NCBI RefSeq assembly: GCF_000281955.1
Contig: NZ_AKKF01000205.1
Coordinates: forward strand, 27,679-91,678
Direction of reading: 5' to 3'
DNA: 64,000 nucleotides
From: Caulobacter sp. AP07
Lineage (GTDB): Bacteria; Pseudomonadota; Alphaproteobacteria; Caulobacterales; Caulobacteraceae
Positions 7,846 through 15,841 of the stretch are shown here, in pieces. Made by a program: the position numbers and the translations under genes. Position 1 is the first letter of the stretch. Every line of letters starts with the position of its first letter. The notes beneath the pieces are model-generated. The model searched no databases and had not been told where the DNA came from. It saw only the letters and a program-made list of their open reading frames with translations.

Positions 7846-9309
7846 TCATGAATGATAGGCAAGCTTGCCGCCGTCGGTGAAGCGCGACATCCGGTAGCCG
7901 CCCAGATCGAAGCTTGGCGCGCGGCCCGTGGCGAGGTCGGCCAGGGCCTCTCCCGCCGCCGGGCCAAACGTCAGGCCGTTGGCGAAGCCGCTGCCGATGA
8001 ACAGGCCCGGGACCCGCGGAGCCTCGGAAATCACCGGCATGTTGTCGATCGTCGTGCTGATCGCGCCGGCCCAGCGGTCCCGGATCTGGGCCGCCGCGAA
8101 GACCGGGAACCGCTCGATCAACTTGGCCAGGGCCTCGGCCGGAGGCCTGGCCCAGTAGATCGGCTCCAGGATGCGCCGCGCCTCGAAGGGCGAGGGGCGA
8201 TCAAGTTTCCACCGGCGGGGCGACATCATCTCGTCCCACGCGCGGCTTGCCGAAAAGCCCAGGCGCGCCTGGGGCATCAGCGCCTGGACCGTGGACGGCG
8301 CCGAGAGCGCCGCAGCGATCAGATCGCCATCGAGCGGGACGGCCATCTCGACGACCCCGACCGAATAGCCGCCGTCGATCTGTCGGCGAAAGCCGAAGGC
8401 CTCCGACGACAGCGAAACCTCCGGCCCGGCGACCGGCGACAGCGAGAGCATCGACAGGAAGACATCGACTTGCCGAAATCCCGCCCCGACGCTGCGGGCG
8501 AACATCGGCGACCAAGCCCCACCGGCCAGAATGACCGCCTTGCAGGCGATCACGCCGCGTTCGGTGACGACGCCCGAGACGCGGCCGGCCGAGGTTTCCA
8601 GCCCTCGAGCGGCGCAGTTCTGCAGGACGATCGCGCCCTTGCGCTGGGCGGCCTCGGCGATGGCGGGCGCGGCCAGAACCGGCTCGACCGACGCGTCGGT
8701 CTGGCTCAGCAGCGCCTGATCGGGCGGGTCGCGCATGGCCGGAAAAAGCCGCGCGATCTCGGATTTGGAAATCACCCGCCCATCGACGCCGGGCGCGCCG
8801 GCGACCGAGGCCAGCCAGGCCTCGGCATAGGCCGCCTGCTCGGGCCCGGCCAACGGCGCGACGACGCCGGTGCGACGATAGCCCGTCTCCAGGCCGGTTC
8901 GCGCGTTCATGGCCGCCCAAAGGGTCTTGGAGCGCTCCAGCAGGCCCATCTTCGCCGGATCGGCCCACTGGCTGTAGACAAAGCCCATCGATCGGCCCGA
9001 GGCTTCCCCGGCGACCACGCCCTTTTCGCACAGCGCCACCGACACGCCGCGCTCAGCCAGGGTTAGGGCCGCGCTGGCCCCGACGAACCCGCCGCCGATC
9101 ACCACCACGTCCACCGCGGCCGGAAGACGGTCGGCGCCGACCAGGCTCCGAGCGCGCGATCGGCCCAACGCGACGCCGACCTCGGTTCGCGACAGAACCA
9201 GGGCGCCGGCCGCCCCGCCGGCTCCCGCCGCGAGAGCGCCGCCGATCAGAAGCCGGCGGGAAAACCCGCCGCGCGTCGGCTTGCCGCCGTCAGAATCCGT
9301 TTTTGGCAT
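7846..9309 (-). CDS. FAD-dependent oxidoreductase (DAO family), Tat-type signal
   Basis: A 487-residue flavoprotein of the D-amino-acid-oxidase/glycine-oxidase (DadA) family. A twin-arginine-like leader, GFSRRLLIGGALAAG, comes first, with a long Ala/Gly hydrophobic stretch that suggests export or membrane attachment. The FAD dinucleotide fold VVVIGGGFVGASAALTLAERG follows at about residue 60, then EASGRSMG. The C-terminal FAD contact is PGLFIGSGFANGLTFGPAAGE. The ATG at 9309 follows AGGGACGGAC; the upstream ATG at 9366 lacks a clear ribosome-binding site. A 17-bp motif lies 69 bp upstream. The family oxidises secondary or N-methyl amines and amino acids; the substrate here is unknown. Confidence 0.9.
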   Translation of the reverse strand: MPKTDSDGGKPTRGGFSRRLLIGGALAAGAGGAAGALVLSRTEVGVALGRSRARSLVGADRLPAAVDVVVIGGGFVGASAALTLAERGVSVALCEKGVVAGEASGRSMGFVYSQWADPAKMGLLERSKTLWAAMNARTGLETGYRRTGVVAPLAGPEQAAYAEAWLASVAGAPGVDGRVISKSEIARLFPAMRDPPDQALLSQTDASVEPVLAAPAIAEAAQRKGAIVLQNCAARGLETSAGRVSGVVTERGVIACKAVILAGGAWSPMFARSVGAGFRQVDVFLSMLSLSPVAGPEVSLSSEAFGFRRQIDGGYSVGVVEMAVPLDGDLIAAALSAPSTVQALMPQARLGFSASRAWDEMMSPRRWKLDRPSPFEARRILEPIYWARPPAEALAKLIERFPVFAAAQIRDRWAGAISTTIDNMPVISEAPRVPGLFIGSGFANGLTFGPAAGEALADLATGRAPSFDLGGYRMSRFTDGGKLAYHS

Positions 9310-9378
9310 GTCCGTCCCTTGGCCCCGCGTCCGGTCTTCACCGCCGCCGATGTCGCCGTGCTCCACGGCCGCGGGCTA

Positions 9379-9395
9379 TACCCGCGCCGTGGGAC
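9379..9395. promoter_or_regulatory. 17-bp regulon motif, site 4
   Basis: TACCCGCGCCGTGGGAC, 69 bp upstream of the FAD oxidoreductase start at 9309. Confidence 0.7.
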
Positions 9396-9458
9396 TTTTG
9401 GCCGCGCGCCGTCGGGAGACGTCCGTCCTGGGCGATCGAGAACCGCCGTCCTCGCGGA

Positions 9459-9830
9459 CTAGGCGCTGGGCGACTGCTGCAACAGGTAGAGATTGCCGTG
9501 GAGGTCCTTGAAGATCGCCATCACGCCGTAGGAACGCGACTCCGGCGCCTGGACGAATTCCACGCCCCGCGCCTTCAACCGCTCGTAGGACCGGCGGCAG
9601 TCCTGCGTGCGCAGGACGACGGCGGCGTTGGTTCCCACCTGTTCGGGAAACCAGTCGGGGAGGGCGAAGCTGACCTGGTCGTCGGGCGAGGCCACCGTGA
9701 TCCAGCGCTGGTCGCCGACGACGTGGTCCTCGCGCTTCTCGAACTGCAGCTTGTCGATGAACCAGGCCAGGGCTTGTTCCTGATCGCGCACCGCGACGAC
9801 GATCGTGGCCACCTGGACGGCTTCGGACAT
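9459..9830 (-). CDS. VOC-family (glyoxalase-like) protein
   Basis: A 123-residue single-domain vicinal-oxygen-chelate protein: TIVVAVRDQEQALAWF near the start, a SFALPDWFPEQ strand-loop, and the standard C-terminus FKDLHGNLYLLQ. The usual first metal His is absent from the N-terminal strand (IVVAV), so metal binding is uncertain. The start is chosen at 9830 (MSEAVQVATI); an ATG at 9842 would add four residues, and neither has a strong ribosome-binding site. The 17-bp motif lies 110 bp upstream. It is unlike the larger VOC protein at 4264 and is not a close duplicate of it. Confidence 0.82.
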   Translation of the reverse strand: MSEAVQVATIVVAVRDQEQALAWFIDKLQFEKREDHVVGDQRWITVASPDDQVSFALPDWFPEQVGTNAAVVLRTQDCRRSYERLKARGVEFVQAPESRSYGVMAIFKDLHGNLYLLQQSPSA

Positions 9831-9940
9831 GGCGGATCCCATAGAGTGCTGCGAGGCGTGCTGAACACGGTCGACCAAAGCCGCTTCAGCGCCGCCAAGA
9901 CTGGTTCGATCACAGTAAACTCGCGGCTCGCCGGGCCAAA

Positions 9941-9957
9941 TACCCTTTCCTGGTGAC
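9941..9957. promoter_or_regulatory. 17-bp regulon motif, site 5
   Basis: TACCCTTTCCTGGTGAC, 110 bp upstream of the VOC gene at 9459-9830. It has the GTGAC right half also seen at 3089 and 29952. Confidence 0.7.
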
Positions 9958-10096
9958 AACAAGGACGCCGACAACGGACTGGCCGGCGTCCATGAACAGT
10001 CAAGATAGGCGAGATCTGCTCGCAACGTCGCTCGCGGTCGGGTCGGCGAGCGTTCCGCGGCCGTCGAGCACTATCGGAATTCTTAAGAACGGCGGC

Positions 10097-10128
10097 TTGA
10101 CACCTGCGAAAAAGTCGTAACCTAAGTA
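10097..10128 (+). promoter_or_regulatory. Promoter-like block, copy B
   Basis: TTGACA (10097-10102), then CGAAAAAG from 10107 and TCGTAACCTAAGTA to 10128. It is the counterpart of the block at 5001-5032 and lies 88 bp before the Rieske gene start at 10217. TTGACA and the GTAACCT element with 15 bp between them are a plausible housekeeping-type promoter for this group of bacteria. Confidence 0.6.
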
Positions 10129-10216
10129 TGACCCATCGCGATTTTGTGACGGATCGCCGGCAGCGACTGGAGCTCTCCTGAGCGCCCATGCCGGGATCGT
10201 GAATGGGGCCGAAACC

Positions 10217-11227
10217 ATGACCTACATCTACAATGCCTGGTATCCCGCCGGTTGGGTCCACGAATTAGAAAAGGGCCCTATCGCCCGGAAATTCCTGGAT
10301 ATTCCGGTGATGATCTATCGCCTCTCGACCGGCGTCCTGGCGGCGCTTCACGATCGTTGCCCGCACCGCTTCGCGCCGTTCTCCTACGGCACGATCGTCG
10401 AGGACAAGGTGCGCTGCATCTATCACGGCCTGGAATTCGACAGCGCCGGCAGGTGCGTTGGCAACGCGCTGTGTTTCGCCGCGCCCAAGGTCGCCAAGGT
10501 CCGCAGCTTCCCGGTGTTCGAACAGGACAACGTGGTCTGGATCTGGATGGGCGAAGAGGAGCCCGCCGACACCTCGACGATCCCTCGCTACGCCTACCAC
10601 AACGACCCGAAATACCGCTGCGTCTACGGCAACAACTACACCAAGGCCGACTACCGCCTGCTGTGCGACAACCTGATGGACCTGACCCACATCGTGCTGC
10701 TGCATCCGGTGTTCGACGCCCTGCACCGCAAGCAGAGCTTCAAGTCCTGGGAGGAAGGCGACGACGTCCTGGCCAGCTACAGCGCCGTCGAGCCGCACGA
10801 GGAATATCACACGATCAACACCATCCGCTGGGCCGCTCCGGGCAACCACGACCTGGAAATGCACATCATCCCCGACTTCGGCAAAGGGCCGGTGATCCAG
10901 GAATGGTCGGCCAACCTGCTGACCCCGGAGACCAAATACACCTCGCACTACCTGTGGAGCGTGGCGGTGTCGGTGGATTCCCCCGAGACCGACGAGCAGA
11001 TCTACGATCGCATGATCCAGGTCGTCGACCGCGAGGATTCCTGGATGATCGAGGGCGTCCAGGACCGCATGGGCGAGGCCGACCTGTTCGATCTCGACCC
11101 GGTGCTGATCGCCACCGACGCGGCCGGGGTGCGCATGCGCCGCAAGCTGGCCGCCATGGTCGAGAAGGACGCGGCCAGGCGGGCCGCCCGGGCCGCCAGC
11201 CGCGAAGCGGCGCCGGTGAGCGCCTAG
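10217..11227 (+). CDS. Rieske non-heme iron oxygenase, VanA-type
   Basis: A 336-residue oxygenase closely parallel to the one at 1975-2991: MTYIYNAWYPAGW start, Rieske ligands C48/H50 and C67/H70, and iron-site histidines H158 and H163 in NLMDLTHIVLLHP. It ends in an Ala/Arg-rich tail. The ATG at 10217 aligns with the start of the paralogue; a GTG at 10199 would add six residues. Members of this group hydroxylate or O-demethylate methoxylated or carboxylated aromatics using a separate reductase. It is a single-gene unit: copy B of the promoter block lies upstream and a hairpin-rich convergent region follows at 11228. The decayed copy at 5118 derives from a gene of this type. Confidence 0.93.
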   Translation: MTYIYNAWYPAGWVHELEKGPIARKFLDIPVMIYRLSTGVLAALHDRCPHRFAPFSYGTIVEDKVRCIYHGLEFDSAGRCVGNALCFAAPKVAKVRSFPVFEQDNVVWIWMGEEEPADTSTIPRYAYHNDPKYRCVYGNNYTKADYRLLCDNLMDLTHIVLLHPVFDALHRKQSFKSWEEGDDVLASYSAVEPHEEYHTINTIRWAAPGNHDLEMHIIPDFGKGPVIQEWSANLLTPETKYTSHYLWSVAVSVDSPETDEQIYDRMIQVVDREDSWMIEGVQDRMGEADLFDLDPVLIATDAAGVRMRRKLAAMVEKDAARRAARAASREAAPVSA

Positions 11228-11236
11228 ACCGTCCTG

Positions 11237-11260
11237 CCAGGGGGCTCCTCCGCCCCCTGG
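11237..11260 (+). terminator. Hairpin after Rieske oxygenase gene
   Basis: CCAGGGGGC, a 6-base loop, then GCCCCCTGG: a perfect 9-bp stem starting 10 bp after the stop codon. No T-run follows, so termination is inferred from position. Confidence 0.5.
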
Positions 11261-11297
11261 AAGGCCGGAGGAGCCCGCGGGGACAAAACCCTTGGCG

Positions 11298-11326
11298 AAG
11301 CGCGCGCGGCGGCCCCGCGCGCGCTT
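11298..11326. terminator. Strong hairpin in convergent region
   Basis: AAGCGCGCGCGG pairs with CCGCGCGCGCTT across a 5-base loop, a 12-bp stem between the convergent Rieske (+) and O-demethylase (-) genes. A bidirectional terminator is the likely role. Confidence 0.55.
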
Positions 11327-11413
11327 CTTGCCGTCCGGTCCAGGCCGGGCCAACGCCGTGCGGACTCGCCGCGCCGGCCTTGACCCCCGGGCCCAGCGCC
11401 CCGGACGCAAAAG

Positions 11414-11440
11414 GGCCGCGCTCCCAGGGGAGGCGCGGCC
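11414..11440. terminator. Hairpin after O-demethylase gene
   Basis: GGCCGCGCTCCC pairs with GGGAGGCGCGGCC across a 2-base loop with one bulged G. It lies 36 bp past the end of the minus-strand O-demethylase gene, with an AAAA run on its left side that reads TTTT in that gene's direction. A good candidate terminator for 11476-12852. Confidence 0.6.
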
Positions 11441-11475
11441 AGTTGGCAGGGAGGTTCAGGCCGTGAAGGGTCTGG

Positions 11476-12852
11476 TCAGGCGTCGAGCGCCACCGCGCCA
11501 GCCAGGCGCGGAATAGCGCTCACGTCGATATGCTCGTTGCGCGGCAGGTCGAAAATCGGGAAGCGGGCGACCGTGGCGCGGATCTTCTTCTGCCGAGCTC
11601 CCGGCTCGCCCCAGACGATCTCGACCTCGCCGCCCAGATCGGCATGGGCGATGTCGATCGGGCAGAGCGAGATCATCGCCCGATAGTAGTAGCTATAGAC
11701 CCGGCCCATCGACAGACCGACGCGGACGCCGTCCTTCAACACCTCGTCGACATGGCTGACCATGCCGTTCTTGCTCCAGATCGTGTCGGCCTGGAACGTC
11801 ATGAAGTCATGGGCCGGCCCCTTCTCGAAGAACGAGGCGTAGACGTCCAGGATGTCCTGAACGTTCCAGATCAGGGTGACGACCGCGCGCCGCGGCGCGG
11901 CCACCAAGGCGGCAAGGGCCTCGCGGCCGATGAAGTCGTGGTCGAACTTGACCACATGGCTCCAGCCCAGGTCGATCGGATTGGAATAGCGGGCGGCCAG
12001 ATCCGGCCCGGCGCTGCCTTCCAACTGGGCGAAGTGTCCGGCGTAGTAGTCCATGGCCTCGCCCAGATAGGCGATGAAGTCGGGGTCCTGATGCCAGGCG
12101 GCCATGAAATGGATGGCCACCTGGGGAAAGCCGTTCTCGGTGTGGTTCATGCCGTAGACCAGCATGCCGATCCGCTCGACCCCGAACGGCTGACCCGCCT
12201 GCAGGATCTTGGCATAGACGGGCAGGGCGTCCTCGATCCTGCCGTGGACCTCGTAGGCCAGACTACCGGCCATGCCGATGCGCAGGACCTTGATGTCCAC
12301 GACCTGGCCGCTCTCGACCGTGATCTGGGCCGGCCGGTGGCGCAGGAACTTGATGTCGTGCAGATCTTCCTGCAGCGCCGCTTCCAGGATTTCCAGCGAA
12401 CGCGGCCCCGCGACCTGGAACATGAACACCTGGCCCGTCAGGTCCTCGCCCTTGACGTCGTACTTACCGGAATCGACGAAGTAGTTGATGTAGGGCGACA
12501 GGTAGAAGGTGATGAACTCGTCTTCGCCGGTGCGCAGCAACATGCCGTGGGCCATGATATTGCCCTGGGCGTTGCACATCACCGCATGCTTGGAGCCGCC
12601 GATCGAGAACTTGGCGAAGCTGTTGACGCAGGTGTCCGCAAACAGCTTCATCGCGTCGGGGCCGGAGATCTTATAGGGATAGGTGGGATTGAGCCCCGCG
12701 TGCAGATAGGCGGTGTCCTTCCAGGACATCACCTCCTTTTGCCAGCCGGCGAACTCCCAGGGGGTCAGATGGCCCGACGTCGAATTGTACGCGGCGACCT
12801 CGGGGTCCAGCGGCAGGTAGGGACTGTGGGGGATCTGGCCTGGATCGTTCAT
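11476..12852 (-). CDS. ligM: Tetrahydrofolate-dependent aromatic O-demethylase, LigM/DesA-type
   Basis: A 458-residue protein of the aminomethyltransferase (GcvT-like) family, the length of LigM/DesA, which move the methyl group of vanillate- or syringate-type substrates to tetrahydrofolate. Visible GcvT features are the N-terminal STSGHLTPWEFAGW, the central AYEVHGRIEDALPVYAKI, a folate-site segment FIGREALAALV and the C-terminal VRVGLSMGRVYSYYYRAMIS. GAGGAGA lies six bases before the ATG at 12852. The next genes upstream on the same strand are folB-like, folD and purU, which would regenerate free tetrahydrofolate from the one-carbon product. This context is the strongest reason to read it as a demethylase rather than a glycine-cleavage T protein; no gcvH or gcvP is present. 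The exact substrate is unknown. Confidence 0.85.
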   Translation of the reverse strand: MNDPGQIPHSPYLPLDPEVAAYNSTSGHLTPWEFAGWQKEVMSWKDTAYLHAGLNPTYPYKISGPDAMKLFADTCVNSFAKFSIGGSKHAVMCNAQGNIMAHGMLLRTGEDEFITFYLSPYINYFVDSGKYDVKGEDLTGQVFMFQVAGPRSLEILEAALQEDLHDIKFLRHRPAQITVESGQVVDIKVLRIGMAGSLAYEVHGRIEDALPVYAKILQAGQPFGVERIGMLVYGMNHTENGFPQVAIHFMAAWHQDPDFIAYLGEAMDYYAGHFAQLEGSAGPDLAARYSNPIDLGWSHVVKFDHDFIGREALAALVAAPRRAVVTLIWNVQDILDVYASFFEKGPAHDFMTFQADTIWSKNGMVSHVDEVLKDGVRVGLSMGRVYSYYYRAMISLCPIDIAHADLGGEVEIVWGEPGARQKKIRATVARFPIFDLPRNEHIDVSAIPRLAGAVALDA

Positions 12853-12984
12853 CGACTGTCTCCTCGAGCGCTCGGCCCTGATGGAATGGGAAGGGTGGCG
12901 GGGTCAGGACCGGTCCGCGAACCGGCGGCGACTTGACGGCGCCTTGGCTGAACGGACGCTAGCAACTCGCCGTGCGCCCAAATA

Positions 12985-13001
12985 TCACCCCGGCTTGGGA
13001 C
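12985..13001. promoter_or_regulatory. Degenerate copy of 17-bp regulon motif
   Basis: TCACCCCGGCTTGGGAC, 132 bp upstream of the O-demethylase start. The right half GGGAC is perfect and the left half is TCACC rather than TACCC. It may allow separate expression of the O-demethylase from the folate genes upstream. Confidence 0.4.
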
Positions 13002-13010
13002 GAAGCCGGG

Positions 13011-13439
13011 TCAGACGTTGCGCCCCATGGCTGGAGCGACGCGCGCCACGACCACCCGCGCGCCGGCCAGGGCCTCGCGCAAGGCGGCCGGCTTCTCGAC
13101 CGCCACCTCGGCCGCCAGCACGACCGCATGCTCCAGGCAGGCCAGGGCCAGACGCCGCGCGAAGGTCTCGATCAAGCCGATGCGCTCGCCGGCCAGCGAC
13201 TGGGCGTGAACGACGATTTGGTTGTAGTCGATCGTCTCGCCCAACTGATCGACCAGGACCGGAGACACCTCCAGCACCACGTCGATATCGAGCCGTTGCC
13301 TTTGGCCGATCTCGTGGTCGTGGACGCCGATGTCGGCCTCGACTCGCAGGCCGCGCACCATCACCTCGGCCCGGACGACCTGGGCCGAGGCTTCGGCGAC
13401 CAGCGCCCGTTCAGGCGTGACCTTGGCGATCGCGTTCAT
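13011..13439 (-). CDS. folB: Dihydroneopterin aldolase-like protein
   Basis: A 142-residue FolB/FolX-type tunnel-fold protein. The family signature is clear: VMVRGLRVEADIGVHDHEIGQRQRLDIDV for the first strands, then ETIDYNQIV and a central region leading to VAVEKPAAL, where the Glu and Lys are the pterin-binding and catalytic residues. It probably forms glycolaldehyde and 6-hydroxymethyl-dihydropterin, a step of folate synthesis. The start at 13439 overlaps the end of folD by 29 bp, so the two are translationally linked. Placing a folate-synthesis paralogue in a demethylation operon suggests an extra supply of the methyl acceptor. The FolX epimerase activity cannot be excluded. Confidence 0.88.
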   Translation of the reverse strand: MNAIAKVTPERALVAEASAQVVRAEVMVRGLRVEADIGVHDHEIGQRQRLDIDVVLEVSPVLVDQLGETIDYNQIVVHAQSLAGERIGLIETFARRLALACLEHAVVLAAEVAVEKPAALREALAGARVVVARVAPAMGRNV

Positions 13440-14289
13440 CCGACAGGCTCCTTGCGGCTTTGACGGTGTTGGCCAGCAGGCAGGCGATGGTCATCGGGCC
13501 CACGCCGCCGGGGACCGGCGTGGCCGCTCGGGCGTGGCCGAGTTCCTCGGTGGCGGTGTCGCCCACCAGGCGCGCGCCGCCATCGGATTGATGAACCCGG
13601 GTGATGCCGACGTCGATGACCACGCAGCCGGGCTTGATCCAGTCGCCCCGCACCAGGCGCGGACTGCCGGCGGCGGCCACGACGATATCGGCGCGGCGGA
13701 CGATGTCGGGCAGGTCGCGCGTATGGATATGGGTGATGGCCACGGTGCATTCGCGCTCGAGCAGCAGCAGCGAGACCGGCTTGCCGACGATGTTGGACTT
13801 GCCGATGACCACGGCGTTCAGGCCGCGGTAGTCGTCGATGACCGAGTCCAGCAGCATCATGCAGCCCAGCGGCGTGCAGGGCACCAGCCCGCCGGTCCCG
13901 GTCGATAGTCGCCCGACATTGACCGGGTGAAAGCCGTCGACATCCTTGCTGGGCTTGATGCTCTGCAGGACCTTGCCCGCGTCGATCTGCGGCGGCAGGG
14001 GCAGTTGCACCAGGATTCCATGGACGTCGGGATCGGAGTTCAATCGCGCCACCAGGATCAGGAGATCCGCCTCCAGGCAATCGCGCGACAGGCGGTGTTC
14101 CTGCGACACGATCCCAACCTGGCTGCACTTGGCGACCTTGCGGCGGACATAGACCTCGCTGGCCGGGTCGTCGCCGACCAGCACCACGGCCAACCGCGGC
14201 GTGAGACCCGTCGCCGTCAGGGCCGCGACGTCCTGGGCAAGGCTTGCGCAGAGCCGTTCGGCGATCGCCGCGCCGTCGATCAGTTGCAC
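13411..14289 (-). CDS. folD: Bifunctional methylene-THF dehydrogenase/cyclohydrolase
   Basis: A 292-residue FolD. Diagnostic segments are SEVYVRRKVAKCSQVGI, with the catalytic Lys after YVRRK, GILVQLPLPPQID, the NADP-binding VVIGKSNIVGKPVSLLLL and the late PVPGGVGPMTIACLL. It interconverts 5,10-methylene-THF and 10-formyl-THF in the cytoplasm. It starts 4 bp after purU and overlaps the folB-like gene, so it is the middle of a purU-folD-folB operon. With the O-demethylase this oxidises demethylation-derived one-carbon units once a methylene-THF reductase, not found in the window, has acted. It may be a pathway-specific second copy, to be checked against the genome. Confidence 0.95.
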   Translation of the reverse strand: MQLIDGAAIAERLCASLAQDVAALTATGLTPRLAVVLVGDDPASEVYVRRKVAKCSQVGIVSQEHRLSRDCLEADLLILVARLNSDPDVHGILVQLPLPPQIDAGKVLQSIKPSKDVDGFHPVNVGRLSTGTGGLVPCTPLGCMMLLDSVIDDYRGLNAVVIGKSNIVGKPVSLLLLERECTVAITHIHTRDLPDIVRRADIVVAAAGSPRLVRGDWIKPGCVVIDVGITRVHQSDGGARLVGDTATEELGHARAATPVPGGVGPMTIACLLANTVKAARSLSDERDRQGHA

Positions 14290-14293
14290 CGCC

Positions 14294-15154
14294 CTAGTCC
14301 TGGAAGACGACGGTCTTGGCGCCGTTGAGCAACACCCGGTCCTGCAGATGGAAGCTGACCGCCCGGGCCAGAACCCGGCGCTCGATATCCCGGCCCTTGC
14401 GCACCAGATCGTCGGGCGCGTTGGCGTGGCTGACGTGCTCGATGTCCTGAGCGATGATCGGTCCTTCGTCCAGGTCCCCGGTCACGTAGTGGGCCGTCGC
14501 GCCGATGATCTTGACGCCGCGGGCGTGGGCCTGATGGTAGGGCTTGGCGCCCTTGAAGCTGGGCAGGAAGCTGTGGTGGATGTTGATGCAGCGCCCGCTG
14601 AGAAAGCTGGCCAGATCGTCCGACAGGATCTGCATGTAGCGCGCCAGGATGATGAGCTCGGCGCCGGTGTCCTCGACGATGGCCTTGATGGCCGCTTCCT
14701 GCTCGGCCTTGGTCTCCTTGGTGATCGGCAGGTGGTGGAACGGGATGTCGCCGAAGTCGGCCCCGCCATAGGTGGCCCGCGCGTGGTTGGAGACGATCCC
14801 GACCACGTCCATCGCGATCTCGCCGATGCGGTGGCGGTAGAGCAGGTCGACCAGGCAGTGGTCGAACTTCGAGGCCAGCAGCAGAACCTTGCGCAAGGTG
14901 TTCTTGGGCCGCACCGTCCAATGGGTGGCGAACGCCTGGACCGCTTCGCCGAAATTGCGCCCCAGCTCGGCTTGGTCCACCCCCGCGGGAAGGTCGAACT
15001 CGATCCGAGTGAAGAACATCCCCGTTTCGACGTCGTTAAACTGGTGCGCCTCCAGGATGTTGCCGCCGCAAGCGAACAGATATCCCGTCACGCGCGTCAC
15101 GATGCCCGCCTGGTCTGGGCATGAAAGGGTAAGGAGATAAGGTGTCCGCGACAT
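14294..15154 (-). CDS. purU: Formyltetrahydrofolate deformylase
   Basis: A 286-residue PurU: an N-terminal ACT domain ([18 protein letters not shown], residues about 8-85) and a formyltransferase-fold hydrolase domain. The domain carries the active-site Asn-His pair in [10 protein letters not shown] and the Asp in [13 protein letters not shown]. It releases formate and free THF from 10-formyl-THF, closing the C1 cycle that the O-demethylase opens. The ATG at 15154 with GAGAAG upstream gives the standard family start [14 protein letters not shown]; the frame stays open to 15196 without a good signal. It is the first gene of the purU-folD-folB operon and has a 17-bp motif 135 bp upstream. Confidence 0.95.
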   Translation of the reverse strand: MSRTPYLLTLSCPDQAGIVTRVTGYLFACGGNILEAHQFNDVETGMFFTRIEFDLPAGVDQAELGRNFGEAVQAFATHWTVRPKNTLRKVLLLASKFDHCLVDLLYRHRIGEIAMDVVGIVSNHARATYGGADFGDIPFHHLPITKETKAEQEAAIKAIVEDTGAELIILARYMQILSDDLASFLSGRCINIHHSFLPSFKGAKPYHQAHARGVKIIGATAHYVTGDLDEGPIIAQDIEHVSHANAPDDLVRKGRDIERRVLARAVSFHLQDRVLLNGAKTVVFQD

Positions 15155-15289
15155 GTGACTTCTCGCACGATTTATATATTGTCGGTATCTGTACAAACTG
15201 CACCGTCATCGGCTCGCCGAACAGGTGTTTACAGATGCGATGCAGAGATCGACTTCACCTGTATTTGCGCAGTGCGTCGTTTCGGGCAA

Positions 15290-15306
15290 TACCCGTAGGA
15301 TGGGAC
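15290..15306. promoter_or_regulatory. 17-bp regulon motif, site 6
   Basis: TACCCGTAGGATGGGAC, 135 bp upstream of purU. It shares a 297-bp divergent region with site 7 at 15374, which serves the cupin gene. Confidence 0.72.
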
Positions 15307-15373
15307 TTTCAAAGACCAAAAAAATAAGCGCCGACGGCGAGGCGGTCCGCTGAGCCGGCGCGGGCCTCCTCAA

Positions 15374-15390
15374 GTCCCCTCGCAGGGGTA
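15374..15390. promoter_or_regulatory. 17-bp regulon motif, site 7
   Basis: GTCCCCTCGCAGGGGTA, on the other strand TACCCCTGCGAGGGGAC, 61 bp upstream of the cupin start at 15452. Orientation is opposite to site 6, matching the divergent genes. Confidence 0.72.
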
Positions 15391-15451
15391 TGGGTCGGCT
15401 CCCCGGTCTGGACGACCCTTGGGCTTGGCCCGTCGCCGAAGGATCTCCGCC

Positions 15452-15796
15452 GTGAACGTCACGCGTTTCGAAACCGCCACGGAATATTTTCCGCCCAATC
15501 ACCACGACATGCGCTGCCTGCGCCTGCAGGGCCACGAGGCGGGGCCGGCGGATTCGCTTTGGCTGGGGGTCTCGGTAATCGCACCGGGCGGCCATGTCGA
15601 AAGCTCGGCTTCGCCGCTGGAAAAGCACTATGTGGTCCTCGAAGGCGAGTTGACCTTGAGCACCGGCGCGGAGACCGCGGTCCTGAAAGCCTTCGACTCC
15701 TGCCGCATGGCCCCGGGCGAGCCGCGCGAGATCCGCAACCATAGCAGCCAGCCCGCAAAGATCCTGCTGGCCATGCCGTTTCCGCCGGTCGTCTGA
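15452..15796 (+). CDS. Small cupin-domain protein
   Basis: A 114-residue single cupin. The conserved beta-barrel segments are visible: GVSVIAPGGHVESSASPLEKHYVVLEGELTL, where His, Glu and His are possible metal ligands, and CRMAPGEPREIRNHSSQPAKILLAMPFP for the second motif, with one His. The start is read as GTG at 15452, eight bases after AAGGA; a TTG at 15419 would add eleven residues. It lies divergently from purU with its own regulon motif 61 bp upstream. Small cupins in aromatic gene clusters act as isomerases, decarboxylases or sensors; the function is not assignable here. Confidence 0.8.
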   Translation: MNVTRFETATEYFPPNHHDMRCLRLQGHEAGPADSLWLGVSVIAPGGHVESSASPLEKHYVVLEGELTLSTGAETAVLKAFDSCRMAPGEPREIRNHSSQPAKILLAMPFPPVV

Positions 15797-15841
15797 CGCC
15801 GGCGCCGGGAGGTGGGGGGCAAGGAGCCCGGCTCATGCCAA

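Noticed and set aside
10129..10216. GACCCATCGCGATTTTGTGAC as another regulon site
   Set aside because: The half-sites are 11 bp apart rather than 7 and the left half is GACCC, so it does not fit the motif.
11476..12852. Reading as glycine-cleavage T protein
   Set aside because: Length of 458 residues and linkage to folD/purU without gcvH or gcvP fit the O-demethylase subfamily better.
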